Positions 54,160 through 64,000 of a stretch of 64,000 nt of DNA are shown in pieces. Each line of letters opens with the position of its first letter. Position 1 is the first letter of the stretch. The stretch spans positions 184,501-248,500 of the forward strand of contig JAPTMU010000296.1 in the NCBI GenBank assembly GCA_028583405.1. Reading direction: 5' to 3'. Both the position numbers and the translations under genes were made by a program. The notes beneath the pieces were generated by a model. The model had not been told where the DNA came from. It was given only the letters and a program-made list of their open reading frames with translations, and made no database searches. Origin of the DNA: Pogonophryne albipinna. Lineage: Eukaryota > Chordata > Actinopteri > Perciformes > Artedidraconidae.

Positions 54160-54420
54160 ACGCTGTAAAATGTGTTATCTCTTCAATTTACACACGGCAT
54201 CTATTGCACGTCTGTCCGTCCTGGGAGAGGGATCCCTCCTCTGTTGCTCTCCCTGAGGTTTCTCCCATGTTCCCCTTTAAACTGTGGGTTTTCTGGAAGT
54301 GTTTCCTTGTACGATGTGAGGGTCTAAGGGCAGAGGGTCTAAGGGCAGAGGGTCTAAGGACAGAGGGTGGTCGTATTGTCATACTGATATTCTGTACAAA
54401 CTGTGAAGTCCACTGATTGA
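54160..54420 (+). mobile_element. L2-like LINE 3' tail (inverted copy of 11376-11640)
   Basis: Same order of tail motifs; 'ctaagggcagagggt' is again triplicated. Confidence 0.75.
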
Positions 54421-55513
54421 AATGTGACCCCTTTAATGTGAGAAAGTGTGTCTCGGGGAGGTATTCTATGTGAGTTAGGAGAAGCTGAGAATCGGTGGAG
54501 CAGAAAGTACTCAGGTGTGTAATTTAAAGAGGGTGGTGTATATTATTAAGATGATTCTGGTATATAATAAGACATGAAAGAACTACAAATCCAGTTCAAT
54601 GAAACTACAAATGGACTCAAAACAACCAGAAAAGGATGCAAAAAAGCTACAAAGAGACAACAATGACTAAAAGATTACATACAAATACGACTAGAAACAT
54701 CCTTCCTTCCTTTTGTAATAATGATAGGTGGAGATCAGCCGCACCTGAGCGGAGAGAGAGGACAAAAGAGGGGGCGCCCAACATAAAGACACATACAACA
54801 ACTACAAAAGAGACCACAACAACCAAGAAAGGATGAGCTGCGGAGAAAACCACAACTACTATAAAAAGGTATGAAAAACAACCACAGGCAAAAAAGAACT
54901 GGAAGAAATATCGAAAAAACTACAATAAGACACAAAATGAACGCAAAAATAATAAATAATAGTTGAAGTTTGTCTCAACGAGTCATTCAATGTGAATTAG
55001 GAGAAGTTGAGAATCAGTGGAGCGACTTAAAACCCACAGTGTGTATTATTTAGAGTTAGGTTATAATCAAAATTGACAATTTTAGTCAAATAAAATGACT
55101 AAAATCTTTCTTTCTGTTATGTTTAATACAATTTAACGTTTACCCTTGGTGGTGGTGTCATGGGAGTTGTAGTCTTTTAATGTCCCTTTGACTACAAATG
55201 GTGCCACTAGGGGACAATATTATTAAACCAAATACATATAGATTTAGTCTTAAACGACACACTGTCCCCTATGTAGTAAGTGTAGAAAAAACTCTGTATG
55301 ATACCATTCTTAGTATAATCATCAAAATGCACTATAATATCCAATTTCCTAATTATACATATTGGATTATGATTATTTATGCATCGATGTGTTTATTTGG
55401 CAGCTGGTTGTGTTTGGACCTTCAGGGCCACCGTACATCTGAGGCTGGTTCACAGTGACCACTACCACAGCATTCCCTCACTGAGTGCTAATGGATTAAT
55501 GAATGTAGGAAAC

Positions 55514-55672
<159 letters not shown>

Positions 55673-56039
55673 CGCTCATCAACAGTCAGCAGGGGGCGAC
55701 CGAGCCTCACAGTGAGAGGGGGGGGGGGTTTAGACAAAGAGCTCCTCATGCTTCACTAAGTTAAAGTAAAACATGTCCCACTTTATTTCTAATTCAGGTT
55801 GTTGTCATTAACTCATTAAAAAATCTGTTCAAATCCAAAACACAAATAGTCTTTTCATGCACAGACTTTCCCTATCGATGCAATCTGACTTTAAAATAGA
55901 AAAGCGTAATAAAATGTTAAATATTGTCAAATGTGAGCTTGAACTTGGGCTTTCTTTCATTTTCTTTGTATATCTAGCTATGATAAATATTTTTGTATAT
56001 ATTGAAACATTATAGTACATTTTTAAAATCATTTTAATG

Positions 56040-57030
56040 CGTATCACTTAAAAAACGATGATTTGAAATAAAAGACATTTGCAGTTTAAAGTTACGAATC
56101 CTTTAAAAATATTATATTTTCTCAAAATTGCATGAAGATTAAACGACTATAAATGACATTTTAACAATAAAGGTGACACTAAATATGTCGATAATGTCAT
56201 TTTAATATATACTTAGTACATAAAACAAGGATTAATAGGAAAATATAGCTTTGCAGTTCAGTTTAAAACGTTTTCTTTACAAATATCAGATTTGATCCGA
56301 TCTGCATGAAGATAAAACTATTAAGTGAGATTTTAACAATAAGAGTATTAGATGTCAATAATGTCATTAAAAGGATTATTTGAAATAAAAAACATTTGCA
56401 TTACAGTTTAAGGTTACGTTTTCTTCAAAGATATTATATTTTATCAGAATTGCATGAGGATAAAACGCCACTAAGTGACACTATAACAATAAAAGTGAGA
56501 ATAACAATGTCGATAACGTCATTTTAATATATACTTGGCACATACAACAAGGATTAATTGAAAAAGATAGCTTTGCAGTGCAGTTTAAAAGCACGTTTTC
56601 TTTAAAAAGATCAGATTTGATCAGATTTGCATGAAGATAAAACACTATTAAGTGAGATTTTAACAATAAAAGTGACACTAAATATGTCGATAATGTAATT
56701 TTAATTTAAAACTGAGCTCATAAAACAAGGATTAATTGAAAAACATAGCTTTGCAGTACAGTTTAAAGTGAAGTTTCAAATAAAGACATCATATTTTCTC
56801 TGATTTGCACGAAGATAAAACGCCACTAAGTGTCATTATAACAATAAAAGTGACACTAAAAATGTATGTATGTCATTTTAATGTATGCTTGGCACTTACA
56901 TTTTTTACATTTGAGATAAAATACATTTGCAGTACAGTTTAAAGTTACGTTTTCTTTAAACATATCATTTTCTCTTAGATAATTAAATGACATTCTTATA
57001 ATAAAAACGTCCACAATGTAGTTTTAATTT
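56040..57030 (-). repeat. AT-rich 178-bp satellite (inverted copy)
   Basis: Mirror of 8790-9780; 'aacaataaaagtgacact' recurs at similar steps. Confidence 0.8.
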
Positions 57031-57139
57031 CCACCACTGCCTCTAATTGCATGTCCCGTATGCTCCAGCTATTAAACACTGTAAAAAAAAAAAAAAAGCA
57101 AAAGTAGGCTTGGCCAAATTCCCTGAACTCTGCTAATCT

Positions 57140-57477
57140 ACACATCATCTCCTTCCTTTCTGCAGACGCTATCGATCCGTCCGGCTTTACGTCAGTATCG
57201 ATAACTTTGCCAAAGCAGAAGAAAAAAAATCAAGTGCAATGTCCAGTTAATGTCGGGGGACGGAGCCTCGTGCACACTTTCTACTTTCTCCTAAAACAAC
57301 AACAGTGTTCCTGTGTGGCTCCACAGAAACATGTGTGCACAGCTGTCAAACCCCGAGCCTCATGTTGGCTCTTTATTTATCCCTCTCTGTTCGCTGATCG
57401 CTGTTTAACGAGAGGGGGGAATCCAGCCCACATATTTATTGCAGCCGCTGAAAAAAATCTCCTCAATATCCCCCAAG
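57140..57477 (+). promoter_or_regulatory. cux2: cux2 5'UTR and candidate promoter (inverted copy)
   Basis: Mirror of 8333-8660, with only small differences such as a loss in the 'cctaaaacaacaac' run near 57291. Confidence 0.45.
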
Positions 57478-57540
57478 ATGGCCGCCGATGTAGGATCGAT
57501 GTTTCAATATTGGAAGAAATTTGATCTCCGGCGGCTCCAG
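57478..57540 (+). CDS. cux2: cux2 first coding exon, second inverted copy (partial)
   Basis: ATG at 57478-57480 opens MAADVGSMFQYWKKFDL and the exon ends in CAG before a GTTAGT donor at 57541, in phase 0. It looks identical to the left exon at 8270-8332. The next exon would lie right of the window. As with myl2, two copies of one exon facing opposite ways around a gap are better explained as two alleles than as two genes. Confidence 0.88.
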
Positions 57541-60500
57541 GTTAGTGCTTTTCGCCTGTTTTACGCGTTTTTCCTGCAGCGGTGTGTGTCGCCTGTCCTC
57601 CCCGGTGCACGGTGAGGGGTTTGGGGCTCGTGCACGGTGCAGCTGGCGGGGTTTGCATTGATAGTTATTAGAAATTGATCTCTGTTCTGCCTTTGTTCGG
57701 TTCAATCATTGATCCTGCGTTAAAGCCACACCGACCTGCGATCAGCACCGCGGACAGCACGGCTCTCTCCGGTGCGTTTTTCCACTTTCTCTGCCTTTTC
57801 CTCACCGTTCATCTTTCCGTTTCTTATCTTACATGCACGGAAACTTTTAACGCTACCCCTGAATCCCGGTGCTTTTTTTTGGACATAACTTTTTTCCTCC
57901 CCAGCTTTAATGTTTGATGCGTCGACGGCTAGTGCTGCAGCTTCCAGTAGGATACCTTCATTCTGTTTTAGGATTTTAGGTGATATTGCATGCTGGGGGA
58001 AGTTTCATGTGTGGAAGGGAAAGTTTATTATCAGAATTGAGTTTATTACACATACAAGGAATTAGCTTTGGTGGTGCAAACATCAACAACACGAGAACAC
58101 AAGTTGTAAGAGAAGCTCAGAAATGTAACGATTATAGCATTTTGTGCATGTTTTCGGTGCCAAAGAAATCAGTTTGCACTCGGATGAAAAGCGTGCAGGA
58201 TTTGTTTGTATCACACATTAAATGACATGGCAGCACCCTAAGATAGAAGGTGCATAAATACCCCACATGGTGAATCAGAATGCATGTTAAAGAAGCAGTT
58301 TTCCTAGTGTCCACTCTCTCCTGCAACCGCGACAATATATTCGGATTATCGTGCATAAATATCCCGTAAATCATGCACACTGATGTGTCACATCCTAAGT
58401 GACATAGCAGCATCCTAAACTAGAAGGTGCATATATATCCCACATGGTATTTCTGAATGTATATTAAAATGAGCTGTTTCAGTGTCACATTTATGTATTT
58501 TGGTGCAAAAAAATAGCTTTTAAGTCACAGTGATGAGGAGCACCCTGAGGTGGAAGGAGCATGGTATATCTGAATGCATGTTAAAAGAAGCTGTTTTTTT
58601 AGTGTCCACTCCACTCTCTCCTGCAGCCGCAGAGGGCTGGGGGGAGGGGGGGGGGGGGGGGGGTGTAATTGTATTCCCCGCTAATGTTTGTAAATCAGCC
58701 TCGGCCGGCGCAAGGGCAGCGGAGTGACTGATGTTCTGTAACATGAGAGATGACAGCAGCATGTACCGAGGAGGAGCAGGCGCCAGATCCGCTACTGGAG
58801 CCTCTCTCCCCGGGTGTTGTTGCTGCTCCTGGCCGCTGGACCCCTCTCTTCTCCGGGCTAAAGGAGCTATGCATGTAGCCTCCTCTCCCTCCTCATGATA
58901 GATGTATACATTCAAGGTTTTTCATTACATGTGAGTGAGCAGCTGAATGTGATCTGCCCCTACAGGATGCCATTACCTGCAGCAGTGATGGAGTGGTGGA
59001 CGATCAAGAGGCTATAGTCTGTAACAGGGGTCTTTTATATATCAAAAATAAATAATGATAGTTTCCCTTGAATGACCTCATCCTCAGATGGAGTATTGGC
59101 AGTTCATAAAGGGGGATGCAGTTGAGACGGACCCCAGTTCGCAGGATTTTGCATTATATTTCCATGTAGTCCAGGGGAAATTGTGCAGGGTATTCTCTCT
59201 GTTCGTCGCTTAGTCTGAGAAATGTCAGACACTTTGCAAGGTTAGGTCTTAAAATGTCGAAAATATTCACTTTAATATGATTTAAAAATGAGAAAAGCAG
59301 GAAATCTCCATGTTAAAAAGCTGAAAATGGCATTTTCTGAAATGTTTGCATGGAAAATGTCAATTAATGCAATATATAAAATAGTTGGAGAGTATTTACC
59401 TGATGATACTACAAGTCATGTTTTTTTGACTTATTAATAGTCGACTAACCAGTCCAGGTGATATTGTGCAGGTTATTCTCTCCACTACTTGCTTAGTCTG
59501 TGAAATGTCAGAAAATAGAGAAAAGTTTCCAAGGGGACGTCTTTAAATGTCTTCTTCTGTCAGTCTTAAACATGTTCACTTTATTCTGATATAAACCAGA
59601 GAAAAACAGGACATTTCCATATTTCCGTGCTATTAATGCAATATCAAAATAGTTTGATTTACTACAATTAAAGATTTGTCGACCTATTAATAGTAGAGTG
59701 TTTGCAGCTCGAGTGTAATTGGGTCACGTGTACGGACAGATATAAGGTGCCGCTCGTGTTAAGACTATGTAGCAAAATGGATGAAAACGTAAACATTTTC
59801 GGAAGTTACGGAAAAACCTATAGGATCCTTGAATCCTTAAATCCTCTAAATGTCAGAAAATATTGAAAAATGTCCCTCCCAGTTTCTCAAAGTCCAACAT
59901 GGTGTGTTTTAATGTCGTCTTGTATCCGTCTAAAACACAAAGACACTCACTTTAATATGATATCAAACTGAGATGAGCAGAAAACGCCGTATTTGAGAGA
60001 CTTAAAGTGGCTTTTATTGACATTTCTGCAACAAACAATTGACTATCAACCAATCATCAATCAAGTCAGGTTAGTCGGTGTGCAGCTCTCTGTAAAGCTC
60101 TGTACCACACACATCACTATAGAATCACCTATCGGCTTCTAGCAAATACAGATAACGTGCGTTCACTTTGTCTTTCAGCCGGTTTGTTACGAAGGAAACG
60201 TGTTGGCATGTGATCATGTGGCAAAGATAGCTCACCGCTGCACTCCTGCATGTTTTGACATTTCTACTAAAATCCAGTTTATTTAGCGCTGCAAACATCT
60301 TATACTTCTCATACACTCTTTCTGTCTGCAGCTCTCGCGTGTAGCAACTCAACTAAAGCTAACATGCACACGCTTTGTGAATTTGAAGAGCGTGCGTTCA
60401 CTTCTAAGCACATGGATAGTTGTGCAAACTGTAATTTATATATATATATATTCTTGCAGAAATGTATAGGAGTCCACATATTCACTAATTTACAGATTAA

Positions 60501-61454
60501 ATAAGTTAAAATACACATAATTGACTTGAAATATAGCAACTAGAAATCATTTCTTCTTGCTTTTCAACCGGTTTCATATTGAGATAAAGTGTTGGTAATG
60601 ATTATGTGACAAAGACTGCAAAATATTTCCAGTTTCTATGACGCTGAAATATCATATATTTGTCACGGCGAGCATGGATCTGCTCCTCGTGCCTGATTCT
60701 TCCACGGCTCTCGTTGTAAACATGCGTGTCTCCTGAACGTGACATCCTCCGCTACCTGTGTCAGAAACCAATTCAAACTAAAACACACACAATTATCTTT
60801 AATAGTAGTAGCCTAAATGTGAATAGCGTGGGTTCACTCTCTTTGTTTTTCAACTGGTTTAGATCAACTTTAGGCAGTGATCATGTGACTAAGATAGCAC
60901 AGCTTTTCTTAGCGCTGTAATATATATGTTTGACGAGGTGGACCTGCTTTTCTCTTCTTGTCTTCCACGCCTCTCGTTGTAAACATGCGTGTCTCTTGAA
61001 CGTGACGTCCTCCGCTACATGTGTCAGAAATCAATTACTTCACTTACTTCTCGCGGTCACGGTTCAACATCTCTGCAGCTGCTGGTTCCCCATCTCTCCC
61101 ACCACACGCATGGAACATATTCATTTGAGCTGTGCACACTGGAACGTGTATTTCTGATCATTACGGGTGATTATGTCAGTGACCTGACGCTGCAGATTCT
61201 GGGTGTTTGTGCAGAGGAGGAGGAGGAGGATGAATAATTCACCTGCAGCTGATGAAAGCAGGGCAGAGCGAGGTGGAGTGACCTTGGTTCCCGCTGGCTG
61301 CAGGTCACCGTGCCGTTGCTGTGGTAATCATTCACACCAGCCAGATGGCATTTCCGTGGGCGAGCATGAAAAGGACGGGTCAGGGTCTGTCCTGCCGGGC
61401 CCGAAAAAACAACTCGAGGCCAAAAACACAACCTGGAGAGAGAGAGAGAGAGAG

Positions 61455-61503
<49 letters not shown>

Positions 61504-61504
61504 C

Positions 61505-61537
<33 letters not shown>

Positions 61538-61565
61538 CGAGAGAGCGAGAGAGAGAGAGGAGAGC

Positions 61566-61596
<31 letters not shown>

Positions 61597-61604
61597 CGAG
61601 AGAG

Positions 61605-61673
<69 letters not shown>

Positions 61674-61733
61674 AGCGAGAGCGAGAGCGAGAGCGAGAGA
61701 GAGAGATAGAGCGAGAGAGAGAGAGCGAGAGAG

Positions 61734-61791
<58 letters not shown>

Positions 61792-61814
61792 CGAGAGAGA
61801 GAGCGAGAGAGAGC

Positions 61815-61847
<33 letters not shown>

Positions 61848-61849
61848 CG

Positions 61850-61880
<31 letters not shown>

Positions 61881-61909
61881 CGAGAGAGAGCGAGAGAGAG
61901 AGCGAGAGC

Positions 61910-61940
<31 letters not shown>

Positions 61941-61959
61941 CGAGAGAGAGAGAGAGAGC

Positions 61960-62036
<77 letters not shown>

Positions 62037-62069
62037 CGAGAGAGAGCGAGAGAGAGAGCGAGAGAGAGC

Positions 62070-62103
<34 letters not shown>

Positions 62104-63675
62104 GAGAGAGAGAGAGAGCCAGGTGCATCAAACAGGAAGGAAGTGCAAATGTCAAATGTATCATTATTTTATTGCACAACTTGATAAAACGGGAAGAAAA
62201 GCAATTCCAGACACCGAGTACTTCTATAATGTTCAGTCGTTTACAGTCCATCTTTGTGCGAAAAAGACATATGTGTTGAGATTTGCTATCTGTGTCACAT
62301 GACCGTGAAGCAACTCGTACGAGCTGAGGTCATTGAGTTCTGACACCTGTAAGATAGAAGATATTTGAGCGTTTAAGAACATGTGCACCGTGCATAGTAT
62401 TTACTGTGTTCAAACCTATTGTTGGCATCTTAGCATTAGGTAATCATTAAGCGGCCTACTATGTTGTCACCTTGCACAATAATTCTGTGTTTCTTGCCAG
62501 TGTTTTTATTTAGAGATGACAAGTTATCAATAGGTCGATCTGCAAGTGATCGTCATTCATCATGCAGAGAATGCAGTTCTTAAAAAGTGAACTGTTTGCT
62601 TGAATCAAAGCCAATTGTTGGCATTTTATGAGACTTTGTGGAATAATATATGAATTTCTGAGTTATGATATAATAAAAAATATAATATAAAAAAGAAAAG
62701 TAAAAGAAAAATACTTTCCAAAATTACAAATCCTGTAGCAGTTCTTAGGGTTTAGCAGCCAGGTATTACACAGTTATGGTGTATATCATGTATATATTGC
62801 ACATAGTTTGATGGTATTTAACTGCAGCAAGTTACACAATTTACAAGATACAAAATGCATTTAACAACAACAATGCAAATTAGTTGATTAGCCAAAAAAC
62901 ACAATTCTTCATGCAAAAATGGCAGAAAATGCTCAAATATGGAAGTTTTGTTCCTGCTTTTCTCTACTTGATAATCATATCTGAGTGAGTATCGTGTTTT
63001 CACGGACAAAACAACACATTTAAAGACATCACCTAGTCTTTGAGACACTGGGATGGACTCTTCTTACATATTCGGATATTTCAAGGATAGAAGGATTCAA
63101 AAAATCATCTGAGTTTGTGGAAGACCGTTTTTTTCGTCCTCAAAGATCATTTGCATTTTCCTCCATGCATTTTGCTTTGCTTCATCGTCTTCCTCCTCAA
63201 ATGATCCGGATCTTTCCCACCACGACCTGCACTTGACATATTTCCACATGTCAGTAAACATGACCCAATTACAGCTGCAAAGCAGATCATCAGGAAAATA
63301 CTTTTGATAATCCATTCATCGTAAATGCTAAATTGTCTGACAATGTTTTTCCAGTCTCTTGAAGATGAATCTCTTTAAAGTGAATATGTTTTGGTTTTGA
63401 ACTGACAACACAGGATGCTTTGAGGAGTTGCTGTGGTCTTTTTCCACTATTCTCTGTCATTGTATCGACTAAGCGAGTACTGGAGGAACTAGTCTGAACA
63501 ATATCACCTAGACTACGTGGAAATATATTTGCCCGAATGTTTTAATAATCACTTCATTGTTATATTTGAATGCAGAAATGTCAGAAATAGCTGTTTCCAC
63601 CCTCGTTAATATGGAGATTTCCTGCTTTTCGGATATTTTATGATGATACATTGAGAATATAGTCAGTTACAGTTA
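57541..63675 (+). other. cux2: cux2 intron 1 (inverted copy)
   Basis: Mirrors 2360-8269, with the CpG block, ~303-bp duplication, ~270-bp tandem units and diverged repeats in reverse order. A poly-G run near 58641-58664 is longer than its left partner. A short insertion near 58999 and several substitutions distinguish the copies. No exon is seen. Confidence 0.6.
61436..62118. repeat. (GA)n tract with CG interruptions (inverted copy, 683 bp)
   Basis: Partner of 3938-4372, about 250 bp longer and with additional 'gaggag' and 'gata' interruptions. Confidence 0.95.
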
Positions 63676-64000
63676 AGTAGAGGCACTACATACTGATATA
63701 CACCTGAACATCAGCTGGAGAGGACTCTTTAAAGTAGAGACACTACATACTGATATACACCTGAACATCAGCAGGAGAGGACTCTTTAAAGTAGAGACAC
63801 TACATACTGATATACACCTGAACATCAGCTGGAGAGGACTCTTTAAAGTAGAGACACTACATACTGATATACACCTGAACATCAGCAGGAGAGGACTCTT
63901 TAAAGTAGAGACACTACATACTGATATACACCTGAACATCAGCAGGAGAGGACTCTTTAAAGTAGAGACACTACATACTAATATACACCTGAACATCAGC
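63676..64000 (-). repeat. 57-bp minisatellite array 1 (inverted copy, cut by window end)
   Basis: About 5.7 units are visible before the edge, including the same cagctgg variants as the left array. Confidence 0.95.

Overview
The window is teleost fish genomic DNA. Compact vertebrate exons with GT-AG introns sit in a mass of fish-type repeats: long (GT)n and (GA)n arrays, L2-like LINE 3' tails ending in (ATTG)n, hAT elements, TTAA-targeting MITEs and a tRNA-derived SINE. Three protein-coding loci are recognisable. They are cux2 (first coding exon only), myl2 (complete, seven exons, 167 codons) and ppp1cc (first two exons only). From established knowledge, the human block at 12q24 runs CUX2 - MYL2 - CCDC63 - PPP1CC, so the neighbourhood is conserved synteny. 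I see no ccdc63 exon in the space where it would lie.

Layout: 1-8269 is cux2 intron 1 (cux2 on the minus strand). Its first coding exon is 8270-8332, with a CpG-containing promoter/5'UTR to about 8660. The space to about 15.1 kb separates the divergent cux2 and myl2 and holds a ~178-bp satellite, dinucleotide arrays, an L2 tail and a 57-bp minisatellite. myl2 runs on the plus strand from an ATG-only exon 1 (15217-15219) to its stop at 27833. Intron 1 (5 kb) and intron 5 (5.7 kb) are swollen by transposons and VNTRs. From 28 to 33.5 kb there is a tandem-repeat region split by an L2-like LINE and a (GGCAA)n array. ppp1cc starts at 33895 and its second exon ends at 35690. A second LINE, itself split by a fold-back hAT element, then runs into a 1000-N gap (40318-41317).

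After the gap, 41318-64000 is a near-identical reverse-complement copy of about 24005 back to about 2036. It carries myl2 exons 5 to 1 and cux2 exon 1 again. The coding exons look identical between the copies, while VNTR and microsatellite lengths and a few indels differ, which is the pattern of two alleles. The gap is exactly 1000 N, ppp1cc is cut off before its catalytic exons, and the second copy begins inside the terminal inverted repeat of a transposon. The simplest reading is a misplaced, flipped alternate-haplotype contig rather than a real palindrome.

The most interesting biology is in the mobile DNA. A TTAA-flanked non-autonomous element carries an internal 57-bp minisatellite whose unit resembles the element's own terminus. 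There is also a long-TIR, THAP-encoding transposon inserted 46 bp upstream of myl2 exon 6, and two hAT elements with perfect 8-bp target-site duplications, one of them splitting a LINE. I found no convincing evidence of a new multigene system.
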